Source of the DNA: JBGSYJ01 sp041748075
GTDB lineage: Bacteria > Acidobacteriota > Thermoanaerobaculia > Gp7-AA8
Reading direction: 5' to 3'
Assembly (NCBI GenBank): GCA_041748075.1
Contig: JBGTDX010000127.1
Coordinates: 1 to 64,000 of the forward strand
DNA length: 64,000 nt
Shown here: one piece after another, positions 50,810-59,760 of the stretch
How positions within the stretch are numbered: the stretch's first letter is position 1
How the letters are laid out: each line of letters begins with the position of its first letter
Notes under the pieces: model-generated
Seen by the model: only the letters and a program-made list of their open reading frames with translations
What the model was told of the DNA's origin: nothing
Database searches by the model: none
Made by a program: the position numbers and the translations under genes

Positions 50810-51382
50810 TTACCCGACCGGGGCTGTCGCGCCCGCCTTCGGTTCCACAATGACGACTCCGAGGGGCTTGCGCCGGCGAAGTGCGCGCCGCGCCATCATG
50901 CCGGCAACCAGACCGACAGCGGTCGTGATGCCCGGCAGAATTGCAGGATTCCGTCGCAGGAACGATTTCGCCTGCTTGACGGCGCTGCGGCTGGACTGCT
51001 TTGCGGTGTGAATCTTCTCTTCCACCTTAGAGCGCAGATCAGCAACTTTGTTGCGGACCGGAGTCCGGATCGCGTCGACCTTCTCCCGTAGAACGGGCCG
51101 GATGTTCTCCTTGGTCTCATAGAGTTTTTCATGGGCTTTGTCAGTGATCGAATGCAGCGTTGCCTTGACGGAGCCGTCGCCGGCCGGTGAGGTATCGCCC
51201 TCGCGGAGCGAATCGTGGCGCATATCGCTGACAGGTGTGGCGTTGAGATTTTCCCTCTGGACTCGAGCATTCAGCGGCTCCGAGCCGAGGGCTCCGTTCC
51301 ATTCATCCGAGTGAAAGCTCGTTGCGTGGTCGGGCGAGGTCGGAAGACCCGCCAGACCTTCGTTTTTTCCTGGAGTTACCAT
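50810..51382 (-). CDS. DUF883/ElaB-like membrane-anchored protein, 190 aa
   Basis: The start at ATG 51382 has AAGGAG 7 nt upstream. The first 75 residues are polar and disordered. Residues 80-145 are amphipathic, Lys/Arg/Glu-rich helices (ITDKAHEKLYETKENIRPVL, VADLRSKVEEKIHTAKQSS). A single hydrophobic helix (ILPGITTAVGLVAGMMARRAL) follows, with a basic tail. The layout resembles ribosome- or stress-associated ElaB/YqjD proteins. It is similar in plan, not in sequence, to the protein at 18040. Confidence 0.65.
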   Translation of the reverse strand: MVTPGKNEGLAGLPTSPDHATSFHSDEWNGALGSEPLNARVQRENLNATPVSDMRHDSLREGDTSPAGDGSVKATLHSITDKAHEKLYETKENIRPVLREKVDAIRTPVRNKVADLRSKVEEKIHTAKQSSRSAVKQAKSFLRRNPAILPGITTAVGLVAGMMARRALRRRKPLGVVIVEPKAGATAPVG

Positions 51383-51578
51383 GGATTTCTCCTTTCTTTT
51401 TTCTGCAGATAACAGTTGCGAGGCAGGTGCCAGAATGGAGTGTTTCTGGTTCCATTTAATGCGAGAAATTGAAATCGCGCACCTGCCATTGCGAGCTCGC
51501 ATCATGAATCCGGCGCGCCTGCGTGCGTTGCCTGCTATGGTTCGAAAGTTGAAACCGTGATTCCCTGGAACCGGGCAC

Positions 51579-52436
51579 GTGCGTAAGACACTGATTCTCT
51601 GGCTTGCAGTCTTCTACGCCGCAGCGATCGACGCTGCTGCGGATCGGCCGTGGCGTACGTTTGATGAGGTCGGCAAGCTGGCTGAGATCGGTGCAGGAAT
51701 CGCCGTTGTCTTCAGCCCGGACCTCGCAGTTCCCGGCAACCGTGAGTTTTACGAGCGATTGGGATTCGTCTACGTCGAAACGCCAAATTGGAACGAGGCA
51801 CTTCGTGAGCTCGACAAAGGCTTTGCGAACGACGGCATCCGGCTGGCCGTGATCGAAACGCACGGCACGAACGGCCATGGGCTCAAGGTTCAACTCGGTT
51901 CAGAGCCGGGAGCGGCACGATCCTACGTTTCCCTTGGCGGGCTTCAGGAGCGGCTGGGGGAGTCGGGTATCCCGGCGGCCGTGATCAGCGCCTGCAACAG
52001 CGGGCGGCTCTTCCGTCCGGGGATCTACGAAGCGCTGGCTCCGGTCGAGAACGATCCGCTCTTCCTGCCTGCGACGCTGGGAATCGTCGACGCGTCCAGC
52101 AGCTTTCAGCGAGACGGAAGCCCCGTTCGCATGCTGCGCAGGGCCGAGAGCAACCTGGAGACGTTGATGGAAGGCGAAGTGCGCGAGTTCGGCAGCGCGA
52201 CCCGGGCGGTCCTCGAGGGCGGGTCGAATCGTTCGCTTTCCGGCGGGGGGCGATTCATCGTCTCGACCATGCTCCTGCAGATGCTTCTCGGAGACGAATC
52301 CCTTCAGCTGACCTCGGAAGGTCACGTGGACCACCTCTCCCGGAAGGACTTTACTCCCGAGCAGCGCGAATCGCTTTTCCGACGTTTCGTGACTTCGATG
52401 GAAGACGTCGCCCTTCGGGAGCGGACGAATCAGTGA
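51579..52436 (+). CDS. Secreted caspase-like (clan CD) protein
   Basis: A 285-aa protein with a GTG start (51579) and a signal peptide (about 1-21, ending DAAA). The core shows the clan-CD dyad pattern: IRLAVIETHGTNGHG (His95-Gly) and, 44 residues later, AAVISACNSGRLFRP (Cys139 in S-A-C-x-S-G). Both follow hydrophobic strands, as in caspases, CHAT domains and gingipains. No pro-domain or C-terminal partner domain is seen. It may be a secreted cysteine peptidase, or an inactive relative. No regulatory partner is adjacent. The family call is mine from motifs only. Confidence 0.55.
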   Translation: MRKTLILWLAVFYAAAIDAAADRPWRTFDEVGKLAEIGAGIAVVFSPDLAVPGNREFYERLGFVYVETPNWNEALRELDKGFANDGIRLAVIETHGTNGHGLKVQLGSEPGAARSYVSLGGLQERLGESGIPAAVISACNSGRLFRPGIYEALAPVENDPLFLPATLGIVDASSSFQRDGSPVRMLRRAESNLETLMEGEVREFGSATRAVLEGGSNRSLSGGGRFIVSTMLLQMLLGDESLQLTSEGHVDHLSRKDFTPEQRESLFRRFVTSMEDVALRERTNQ

Positions 52437-52587
52437 ACAAAATGCGGGCAGGATTTTGCGCCTCTTCGTGCATGCTAGAATGCACGGTCCGGCGGCTCCA
52501 GCGGCGGTTTCCCCTGCTGCAGACGAAGTCCTGGCAGAACAGCAGGACAATACCCACCAGCTGTCATTAACCTCCAGGGAGTGAACA

Positions 52588-53730
52588 ATGGATTTTCGTC
52601 TTTCCGACGAGCAGGAACAGATCAGGCAGATGGTCCGTGAATTTGCCGAGATCGAAATCAAACCGCATGTGATGGAGTGGGACGAGGCGCAGCATTTCCC
52701 CGTCGAGATCATGAAGAAGCTGGGGGAGCTGGGAATGCTCGGCGCGATCTTTCCCGAGGAGTACGGTGGGGCGGGTCTGTCGTATGTCGACTACGTGAAC
52801 ATCATCGAAGAGCTGGCGGTTGTCGACAGCTCCATCGGCCTTGGGGTCGCAGCGCACAACTCGCTCTGCACCGGGCACATCTATCTCGCCGGTAACGAAG
52901 AACAGAAGAAGAAGTATCTACCGAAACTCACGAGCGGGGAATGGCTCGGCGCCTGGGGGCTGACCGAGCCCGGTTCCGGCAGCGACGCGTCCGGCATGGT
53001 GACCACCGCCGTGAAGGACGGCGGCGAGTGGGTGCTGAACGGCACGAAGAACTTCATCACCAACGCAACCTACGCGCAGATCTCGGTAGTGCTGGCTGTG
53101 ACCGATCGCAACGACAAGCGGGGCATCACTGCCTTCGCGGTCGAGATGGACCGCAACGGGATCAGGCCGGGCAAGAAAGAAAACAAGCTCGGGATGCGCG
53201 CCTCCGACACCGCCGAGCTGGTCATGGAAGATTGCCGCGTGCCGGACGAGAACGTCCTGGGCCAGGTCGGCCACGGCTTCATCGACTCGATGAAAGTCCT
53301 CGACGGCGGACGGATCTCCATCGGAGCGCTCGCTCTCGGAATTGCACGCGGAGCGTATGAGGCAGCGCGCGATTACTCGAAACAGCGCACGGCCTTCGGC
53401 AAGTCCATCTCCGAGTTTCAGGCGATTCAGTTCATGCTCGCCGACATGGCGACGGAGATCGAAGCCGCCCGGTTGCTCTGCTACCAGGCTGCTTCGCTCA
53501 AGGACTCCGGAGAGAGAACGACGCATCACTCCGCAATGGCAAAGCTCTACGCCTCGGAAGTGGCCGTTCGCGCTGCCGAGAAGGGCGTGCAGATCTTCGG
53601 CGGGTATGGCTTCATCAAGGAGTTTCCGGCCGAGAAGTACTATCGCGACGTCAAACTCTGCACCATCGGCGAGGGAACGAGCGAGATCCAGCGGATGGTG
53701 ATCGCGCGGCAGCTGCTGTCAGAAGAGTGA
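52588..53730 (+). CDS. Acyl-CoA dehydrogenase
   Basis: A 380-aa flavoenzyme of the short/branched-chain acyl-CoA dehydrogenase type: MDFRLSDEQEQIRQMVREFA, GLTEPGSGSDASGM (FAD/substrate loop), NGTKNFITNATYA, RTAFGKSISEFQAIQFMLADM, QIFGGYGFIKEFP, and the catalytic Glu in TIGEGTSEIQRM. AGGGAG lies upstream of ATG 52588. It oxidises acyl-CoA to enoyl-CoA and passes electrons to ETF. The proximity of meaB and of a branched-chain E1 on the other strand suggests branched-chain amino-acid catabolism. The stop is the first unit of a heptad array. Confidence 0.93.
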   Translation: MDFRLSDEQEQIRQMVREFAEIEIKPHVMEWDEAQHFPVEIMKKLGELGMLGAIFPEEYGGAGLSYVDYVNIIEELAVVDSSIGLGVAAHNSLCTGHIYLAGNEEQKKKYLPKLTSGEWLGAWGLTEPGSGSDASGMVTTAVKDGGEWVLNGTKNFITNATYAQISVVLAVTDRNDKRGITAFAVEMDRNGIRPGKKENKLGMRASDTAELVMEDCRVPDENVLGQVGHGFIDSMKVLDGGRISIGALALGIARGAYEAARDYSKQRTAFGKSISEFQAIQFMLADMATEIEAARLLCYQAASLKDSGERTTHHSAMAKLYASEVAVRAAEKGVQIFGGYGFIKEFPAEKYYRDVKLCTIGEGTSEIQRMVIARQLLSEE

Positions 53731-53753
53731 AGAGTGAAGAGTGAAGGGTGAAG
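53727..53753 (+). repeat. Heptanucleotide array GTGAAGR (about 4 units)
   Basis: GTGAAGA, GTGAAGA, GTGAAGG, GTGAAG; the TGA in the first unit is the acyl-CoA dehydrogenase stop. Same unit and same relation to a stop codon as at 34726. Confidence 0.9.
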
Positions 53754-53795
53754 CCCGGCAGCCCCCTGTCACCTCATGATCTTCATCAAGCCTCC

Positions 53796-54755
53796 ATGCA
53801 GATTGAAACTCTGATCGACGGAATCCGCGAGCGGAAGTACCGAGCGCTCGCGCAGGCGATCTCGCTGGTAGAGCGAGACGACCCTCGCGTCGAACGCCTT
53901 CTGGCGGAGCTCTACCCGATGACCGGGGGTGCCCGAATCATCGGCATCACCGGTTCGCCCGGAGCGGGGAAGTCGACGCTCGTCGATGCACTGGCGAGGT
54001 ACTTCCGCAAGCGGCACAAGCGAGTCGGCATCATCTGCGTCGATCCCACCTCACCTTTCACGGGTGGAGCGATCCTGGGCGACCGTATCAGGATGCAGGA
54101 CCTTTACACCGACCGCGACGTTTTCATCCGATCGATGGCAACCCGCGGTTTTCTCGGCGGCCTCGCCCGGGCAACGAACGATGTTGTCGATCTGCTCGAC
54201 GCCGGCGGGTTCGACATCGTCCTGGTGGAGACCGTTGGTGTCGGGCAGGATGAAGTCGAAGTCATCCGTACGGTGCAGACGAACCTGGTCATGCTGGTTC
54301 CGGGGATGGGAGACGACATTCAGGCGATCAAGGCGGGGATCATGGAGATCGGCGACATATTCGTCGTCAACAAAGCCGATCGCCCCGGTGCCGACCGCAC
54401 GGTGACCGAGATTACGATGATGATGTCCCTGGTGGAGGAGCACTCCGAATGGGTCCCACCGATCGTCAAGACGGTCGCATCCACGTCATCGGGAGTGGGT
54501 GAGCTAGCCGAGGCCATCGAGTCACATTTCGCGTTTCTCACCGCGTCGGGGGAGCTCCATCGCAGGAACCGCGAGCGCGTCCGCATTCGGATTGAAACGC
54601 AGCTCAAGGAACGGTTCATGGATCGGGTGGTCGGTGAGACGATTTCAAGAGAGGCGTACGAGGAGCTTCTGGGCGATGTGCTGAAAAAGAAGCAGAATCC
54701 ACACGACGCCGCGAGCAGCATCCTGGAAAAGATAGTTTTCAGCGGAAAGAAGTGA
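53796..54755 (+). CDS. meaB: MeaB-type G3E GTPase (methylmalonyl-CoA mutase chaperone)
   Basis: A 319-aa P-loop GTPase: GITGSPGAGKSTLVDALARYF (Walker A), CVDPTSPFTGGAILGDRIRM, FIRSMATRGFLGGLARAT, VETVGVGQDEVEV and VVNKADRPGADR (NKxD). It loads and protects the B12 cofactor of methylmalonyl-CoA mutase. The mutase itself is not in the window. The start is ATG 53796 (MQIETLIDGI); the frame opens at 53748 inside repeat-derived sequence. Confidence 0.93.
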   Translation: MQIETLIDGIRERKYRALAQAISLVERDDPRVERLLAELYPMTGGARIIGITGSPGAGKSTLVDALARYFRKRHKRVGIICVDPTSPFTGGAILGDRIRMQDLYTDRDVFIRSMATRGFLGGLARATNDVVDLLDAGGFDIVLVETVGVGQDEVEVIRTVQTNLVMLVPGMGDDIQAIKAGIMEIGDIFVVNKADRPGADRTVTEITMMMSLVEEHSEWVPPIVKTVASTSSGVGELAEAIESHFAFLTASGELHRRNRERVRIRIETQLKERFMDRVVGETISREAYEELLGDVLKKKQNPHDAASSILEKIVFSGKK

Positions 54756-54771
54756 AGGGCGCGCCAGCCCC

Positions 54772-54799
54772 TTCATCTTTCATCCTTCATCTTTCATCT
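54772..54799. repeat. Heptanucleotide array TTCATCY (4 units)
   Basis: Units TTCATCT, TTCATCC, TTCATCT, TTCATCT lie between the meaB stop and the pheT start, 20 nt before pheT. Same unit as the array at 28596. Confidence 0.85.
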
Positions 54800-54818
54800 T
54801 TCTGTAGAATCCGCCCTT

Positions 54819-56870
54819 ATGAAAATTTCCCGTGAATGGCTCGGCGACTACGTTGACCTGACCGACCTCTCCGACACCGAGCTTGCGGAGAAACTCACTT
54901 CCATCGGCCACGCGGTCGAGGCGATCGAACAGCACGAGGGAACTACCGTTTTTGAGATCGAGTTCACCACCAACCGCGTCGACGCGATGTCGCACCTCGG
55001 GCTTGCCCGTGAGCTTGCCGCTGCGTTCGGCCGCGAACTGCTGACAGGCACCTACGAAGTGGAGTCGAGCACCTCGGATCCCGCAGTCGAAAACGTTCCA
55101 ATCTCCATCGATGCCCCGGAGCTCTGCAGCCGCTATACGGGTCTTGTGATCGAGGGCGTCACGGTGCGGCCCTCATCGCGTCACGTCCGGAGCCGGCTCG
55201 AGTCCGTCGGTCTCAGACCGATCAACAACATCGTCGACGTGACGAACTACATCATGACGGCTGTGGGACACCCGCTGCACGCCTTCGACCGCGACAGACT
55301 GGCGGGTCCGGAGATTCGTGTGCGTCCAGGTCTTGCGAGTGAAAAAATCAAGACGCTCGATGGCCAGGAGCGCAGCGCCGACGAAGGGACTGTCGTCATC
55401 GCTGATGCAGCTCGCGGGGTTGCTTTCGGCGGAGTCATGGGAGGGTTCGACAGCGAGATTACGGACTCGACCCGCAACGTGCTGCTCGAATGCGCGCATT
55501 TTGCTCCATCGTCGATCCGCGGTACTTCCCGCAGGCTGGGTCTGAAGACCGATGCCTCGTATCGTTTCGAGCGGGGAGTCGACCCGGACGATACCGTGGC
55601 CGCAATCGAACAGGCGGCACAGATCCTTCTCAGGGAAGCGGGGGGAAGGCGGGGAGCGGTAATCGACGTGATCGCTCAGCCGGCCACTCCGCGAACCATT
55701 GTTCTGCGCACTTCGACGCTCGAACAGGCGAGTGCCGGGAGGATCGGCATGGGATACGCGATCACCCTCTTCGCCCGTCTGGGGATGGATCCCCGGACAA
55801 CTGCGGAAGGGGTCGAGGTTGCCGTTCCCGGCTATCGCGGCGATCTGGCTGAGGAGACCGACCTCATCGAAGAGGTTCTCCGCTTCTACGGGTTCGATCA
55901 CCTTCCCGCCGTTCTCCCTCGAGTCACTTCGGGCGATGTGAGGCGTGACGTGATTCTCGAGCTGGAAGAGACGATCCGGAGCCTTTTCGCAGGAAGCGGG
56001 CTTGCCGAGGTCATCAACTATTCGTTCATTCAACCGTCGAGGAACTCGGACTTTTCGGATGAGTCGCCGCTCGGAATTGCCAATGCATTGACGGAGAACA
56101 TCGCGTCGATGCGGCTTTCCCTGCTGCCGGGTCTTCTGGAGAACGTGGCGTTCAACCTCAGCTACGGAACGCGGGATGGAGGCATCTTCGAGGTCGGGCG
56201 TACGTATCACGCGTCGGCGCACGAGGTCACGGAAGTGCCTCGCGCTGCAATCGCGATGTTCGGATCGACGCCTTCTCACTGGGGAGATCCGCGCAGGCTA
56301 TTCGATTACTTCGACGTCAAGGGTGTGATCGAGATCATTCTGAAAAGGCTGCACGTCGACGGCCGTTTCTCACAGGCCGAGCTTCCCTGGATGAGAAGGG
56401 GAAAAGGTGCCGCCGTTCACGCGGGCGATGCGAGGATCGGGTACGTGGGGGTGATTGCGCCCGAGGTTTCGCGTCGTTTCGAGATCAAGGGCGAGGTCAT
56501 CGTCGCTGAGCTCGATCTTCACAGCGTTGCAGCCTCTCGAAAAGACTGGAAGATGAAACCTGTTTCCCGATTTCCCGGTATCCCGATGGTCCTGAGCCTG
56601 GTGCACGCTCCGTCGCTGTCGGTCGAGCAGGTCCTCGAAAAGGTCAGGTCACTCGAGGTTCCTTATCTCGAGGAAGTCGGCGTGCGGGATCGCTACGTCC
56701 CGGAAAGCGGAAACGAAGTGAAAACGACGCTCGGAATGTGGTATCAAGCGGCCGATCAATCGCTCGCGCAGGATCAGGTCGTGGAGATTCATCAGCGACT
56801 GGCTGTGCGTATCGGCGAGATGCTTCCCGTAAAAATTCAAATGATCCAGACAATCCAGGAGAACCGGTGA
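54819..56870 (+). CDS. pheT: Phenylalanyl-tRNA synthetase beta subunit, short form
   Basis: A 683-aa PheT: MKISREWLGDYVDL, FEIEFTTNRVDAMSHLGLARE, the B3/4 editing domain (SRYTGLVIEGVTVRPS), B5 (LGMDPRTTAEGVEVAVPGYRGD), the core near INYSFIQPSR, and the C-terminal FDX-ACB domain (SRFPGIPMVLSLVHA). The usual ~110-residue EMAP/tRNA-binding insertion after the first 40 residues is absent: GHAVEAIEQHEGTTVFEIEFTTNR runs straight on. The normal length is ~790. pheS is not adjacent; meaB precedes instead. It joins Phe to tRNA-Phe as an alpha2beta2 complex. Confidence 0.93.
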   Translation: MKISREWLGDYVDLTDLSDTELAEKLTSIGHAVEAIEQHEGTTVFEIEFTTNRVDAMSHLGLARELAAAFGRELLTGTYEVESSTSDPAVENVPISIDAPELCSRYTGLVIEGVTVRPSSRHVRSRLESVGLRPINNIVDVTNYIMTAVGHPLHAFDRDRLAGPEIRVRPGLASEKIKTLDGQERSADEGTVVIADAARGVAFGGVMGGFDSEITDSTRNVLLECAHFAPSSIRGTSRRLGLKTDASYRFERGVDPDDTVAAIEQAAQILLREAGGRRGAVIDVIAQPATPRTIVLRTSTLEQASAGRIGMGYAITLFARLGMDPRTTAEGVEVAVPGYRGDLAEETDLIEEVLRFYGFDHLPAVLPRVTSGDVRRDVILELEETIRSLFAGSGLAEVINYSFIQPSRNSDFSDESPLGIANALTENIASMRLSLLPGLLENVAFNLSYGTRDGGIFEVGRTYHASAHEVTEVPRAAIAMFGSTPSHWGDPRRLFDYFDVKGVIEIILKRLHVDGRFSQAELPWMRRGKGAAVHAGDARIGYVGVIAPEVSRRFEIKGEVIVAELDLHSVAASRKDWKMKPVSRFPGIPMVLSLVHAPSLSVEQVLEKVRSLEVPYLEEVGVRDRYVPESGNEVKTTLGMWYQAADQSLAQDQVVEIHQRLAVRIGEMLPVKIQMIQTIQENR

Positions 56871-57193
56871 AAAAGAAGAATGAAGCCCAGCAACTCGCGC
56901 TGGAGGGAACGGAAGAAGAAGAGATTCTGGGAAAACTCAGCCAGCGTGTCGAGCGCGCGGTCACGCTGATTCAGGAGCTCCGGAAGGAACGGGACATTCT
57001 GAAGTCGCGATTGAATGCCGCCGAGGAGAAGTTGCGGAACAAGGACGACCACGCTTCGAGACTCGAGAACATGGAATCGGAGCACGAGCGTTTTCAGGAA
57101 AACCGGATGGAGATCCGGAGCCGCATCGAGCGGATCCTCGGGAGCCTCGAGAGCCTGGAAAGGGAAACCACGGACGCGGATCGCGAAGTGTGA
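56867..57193 (+). CDS. ZapB-like coiled-coil protein, 108 aa
   Basis: A GTG start at 56867 overlaps the pheT stop by 4 nt (GTGA), with AGGAG 6 nt upstream. The protein is almost entirely one charged helix with heptad spacing (LGKLSQRVERAVTLIQELRK, LKSRLNAAEEKLRNKDDHAS, MEIRSRIERILGSLESLERE). It resembles cell-division ZapB or similar small coiled-coil proteins. A division factor next to pheT is common in bacteria (zapA), which supports this only loosely. Confidence 0.7.
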   Translation: MKKKNEAQQLALEGTEEEEILGKLSQRVERAVTLIQELRKERDILKSRLNAAEEKLRNKDDHASRLENMESEHERFQENRMEIRSRIERILGSLESLERETTDADREV

Positions 57194-57233
57194 GGACCTC
57201 ATGATCAATACGCTGCACCGGGCGGCGGTCCCA

Positions 57234-57253
57234 GAACCCGGAACCCGGAACCC
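57234..57253. repeat. Heptanucleotide array GAACCCG (about 3 units)
   Basis: GAACCCG, GAACCCG, GAACCC lies in the 110-bp gap between the coiled-coil gene and the HPt gene. It has a different sequence from the other arrays but the same 7-bp period. Confidence 0.7.
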
Positions 57254-57303
57254 ACAACCGGTTGGGTGGGCGGGTGGCATTCTTCGTGCTCGCCAGGGAG
57301 ATC

Positions 57304-57657
57304 ATGAGTGACGCAGGCAGCGATGAGCTGAGGGAGCTTCGTCTGGAGTATCTCGCCGACGTTCGCGAGAAAGCGAGGCTGATGAAGGATCATGGAGCGG
57401 CACTGGGCCGGACGCGCCAGTTCAAATCCGCTTTCCCTGTCCTTCTGTTCCTGTCCCACCAGTTGAAGGGATCCGGCGGGTCTCTCGGCTTTCCCCGGAT
57501 CAGCGAACTCGCCAGATCGATGAGCGAAGAGCTGAATCGCTATCTCGAAAGTGAAAGCTATCCGAGGCGGACGCCGAAGGAACTTGCGGAAGCGGTGGCC
57601 CGCGTGTCCGAAGAGATGGCACTCCTCGCGGAGGAAGAAGCGAAGAATCTGGGATAA
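57304..57657 (+). CDS. Histidine phosphotransfer (HPt) protein
   Basis: A 117-aa helical protein with the HPt site LSHQLKGSGGSLGFP (His52) between two helical pairs. The start at ATG 57304 has GGGAG just upstream. A free HPt relays phosphate between a hybrid kinase and receiver proteins. The three receiver-only regulators at 17.5-20.8 kb and the large kinases in the window are candidate partners, but none is adjacent. Confidence 0.82.
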   Translation: MSDAGSDELRELRLEYLADVREKARLMKDHGAALGRTRQFKSAFPVLLFLSHQLKGSGGSLGFPRISELARSMSEELNRYLESESYPRRTPKELAEAVARVSEEMALLAEEEAKNLG

Positions 57658-57706
57658 AACATCCCGGATCCTCCCTCGATCTTCGCAAAGCGGTACACTC
57701 TGCGCC

Positions 57707-58534
57707 GTGGGAAAACTGCTGCTGATCGGCACGCCGGTTGGAAATCTGCAGGATCTCTCTCCCCGCGCTCTCGAAGCGATCCGGACCTGCTCGCTCCTTC
57801 TGTGCGAAGACACGCGCCATACGAGAAAGCTGCTGAACCACTTCGGAATCACGCAGAAGCTCGAGAGCTTTCACGAACACAATGAGGATTCGCGAGTGGA
57901 TCGTGTGCTCGACCGCATTGCTTTCGGAGAGGTGATCGGTCTGGTCAGCGACGCGGGCATGCCCGTGCTGTCCGATCCCGGATACCTTCTTGTGCGGAGA
58001 GCTCGCGAGCGCGGCGTCACGGTGGAGGTGATCCCCGGGCCCTTCGCGGCTGCCATGGCCCTTGCCGCGAGCGGCATCGCGCCGATTCCCTTCGCATTCT
58101 TCGGGTTTGCTCCTCACCGGCAGGGCGAGCGGACAGACTTCTACCGCAGAGTTGCCGCCGCCGGCATGACCTCCGTGATCTACGAGACCCCGCAGCGCAT
58201 CGTCGCCTCGCTGGACGATGCGCTCAGTGTGCTCGGAGATGTTGAAGTGACGGTGGGCCGCGAACTGACCAAGCTGCACGAAGAGTTTCTTCACGGCCGG
58301 ATCTCTGAAGTCCGGGAGACTTTCGCTGCCCGCGACGGAGTGAAGGGCGAGATCACAGTCGTATTCGCATCCGCTCCCGAGGAGTCAGTAGAGACGCCCT
58401 CGGATCTTGCCGCCGAGTTTCGCAGGCTGCGGGAAAGCGGCATGCGCAGAACTGACGCGGTGAAGCTGCTTTCTGACCGGTATCGGCTGAAGAAGTCGGA
58501 GCTCTACAAGCTTCTGCTCGACGCCGAAGCGTGA
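57707..58534 (+). CDS. rsmI: 16S rRNA (cytidine-1402-2'-O)-methyltransferase RsmI
   Basis: A 275-aa SAM-dependent methyltransferase: GKLLLIGTPVGNLQDLSPRA, CEDTRHTRKLLNHF, LVSDAGMPVLSDPGYLLVRRA, VIPGPFAAAMALAASG, FFGFAPHR, and YETPQRI. It 2'-O-methylates C1402 in the ribosomal P site. The start is GTG 57707 (VGKLLL), where homology begins; the frame extends further upstream in another gene's region without homology. Confidence 0.95.
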   Translation: MGKLLLIGTPVGNLQDLSPRALEAIRTCSLLLCEDTRHTRKLLNHFGITQKLESFHEHNEDSRVDRVLDRIAFGEVIGLVSDAGMPVLSDPGYLLVRRARERGVTVEVIPGPFAAAMALAASGIAPIPFAFFGFAPHRQGERTDFYRRVAAAGMTSVIYETPQRIVASLDDALSVLGDVEVTVGRELTKLHEEFLHGRISEVRETFAARDGVKGEITVVFASAPEESVETPSDLAAEFRRLRESGMRRTDAVKLLSDRYRLKKSELYKLLLDAEA

Positions 58535-58589
58535 CTTTCTGACGGCTCGTTCATTGTCGCCGGCCTGGGATGGCAGTCTCCCTCACGTT

Positions 58590-59231
58590 TTATTTGTGCG
58601 TGACGGGCTTGCCTTTGAGGACAGCTCTGCTGAACTTGAGAAAGTAGTCGATTCCTGAAGCGAGGGCGAAGAGGACCACGACCCAGAGGGCGATGGTCGC
58701 GAGCAGCTGAAAATCTCCCAGCTCATGGCCGAGGATCAGCAGGGCCACAGCGATGACCTGGGAAACGGTCTTGCCCTTGCCGAGGGAGGAGGCTGGAATG
58801 TCGACTCCCTGCTGCGACGCGATGGACCGGAGGCCCGACACGGCGAACTCGCGACCCAGAATGATCACGACCATCCATGCCGGAGCCAGGTCCAGCTCGA
58901 CCAGTGAGATGAGTGCCGAGGAAATCAGCAGCTTGTCGGCGATCGGATCGAGAAGAATCCCCAGACGGGTGATCTTATTGAACTTCCGGGCGAAGTAGCC
59001 GTCGAGCAGGTCGGTGACCGCGGCGATGAGGAAAATGACGAGACCGGCGTATTCCTTTCCTTCGAACTTGGTCAGCAGGACCACCACGAGGAAGGGCACC
59101 AGAAAGATGCGGAGCAGAGTCAGAGAATTCGGGAGATTCCAGATCTCCTGGCTGACCTCCGGGGACTGAGGTCGCGGCCGTGAGGCTTCCGCGGGATAGG
59201 GCAGAGAGTCGTCAGGTCGTGTAACAGGCAT
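58590..59231 (-). CDS. pgsA: CDP-diacylglycerol--glycerol-3-phosphate 3-phosphatidyltransferase
   Basis: A 213-aa inner-membrane enzyme with the CDP-alcohol phosphotransferase motif: LLDGYFARKFNKITRLG followed by ILLDPIADKLL (D-G-x2-A-R-x8-G-x3-D-x3-D). It has about five helices, starting with NLPNSLTLLRIFLVPFLV. It makes phosphatidylglycerophosphate for PG and cardiolipin. A ~30-residue Pro-rich N-terminus precedes the usual start. ATG 59231 has GAGG close upstream. Confidence 0.93.
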   Translation of the reverse strand: MPVTRPDDSLPYPAEASRPRPQSPEVSQEIWNLPNSLTLLRIFLVPFLVVVLLTKFEGKEYAGLVIFLIAAVTDLLDGYFARKFNKITRLGILLDPIADKLLISSALISLVELDLAPAWMVVIILGREFAVSGLRSIASQQGVDIPASSLGKGKTVSQVIAVALLILGHELGDFQLLATIALWVVVLFALASGIDYFLKFSRAVLKGKPVTHK

Positions 59232-59371
59232 GGGCCTCGTAATTTACAGCGCGGAAACGTCACGCTCAGAATAATGCTTTTGATGGAAATCGGGAAGCAT
59301 CGGTCAGGAATTAAAAGGAACTGCGATGGCATTCTCACAGGGCGATTCCTGAAATCGCCCGGTTTCAGTAT

Positions 59372-59458
<87 letters not shown>

Positions 59459-59760
59459 ACCCTCAACAACCGATCCTCCTGATCGCTTCCGCCCCCGTGT
59501 GGCACCGCTTTCCAGTGCCCTGCCTTGTCACGGTGCCTTTCCATGGCGTGACGAGCCTGCCGCGTTCGCAATCACTGCGCTGACCGTGATGGGAAGCCCC
59601 TGTGATGGGATCCGGAAGTGTCTTTTCCTGCAAGGCATTCGCCGTGCATTAGGGTCCGGCAGGACCCTTCATTGTCCGATCGATAACCGACGACCGTGAC
59701 CATCTCGTCTGCCCGGTAGCTGCTCCGCGCAAACGCCACGGTCCCATGTGAGGAAAAGCT
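59459..59760. other. Intergenic region after tRNA-Leu, 302 bp
   Basis: No gene is seen. A small hairpin AGGGTCC/GGACCCT (59651-59668, loop GGCA) followed by TCATTG could be a weak terminator. A GAGGAAAAGCT ribosome site leads into the multi-HAMP kinase. Confidence 0.4.
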
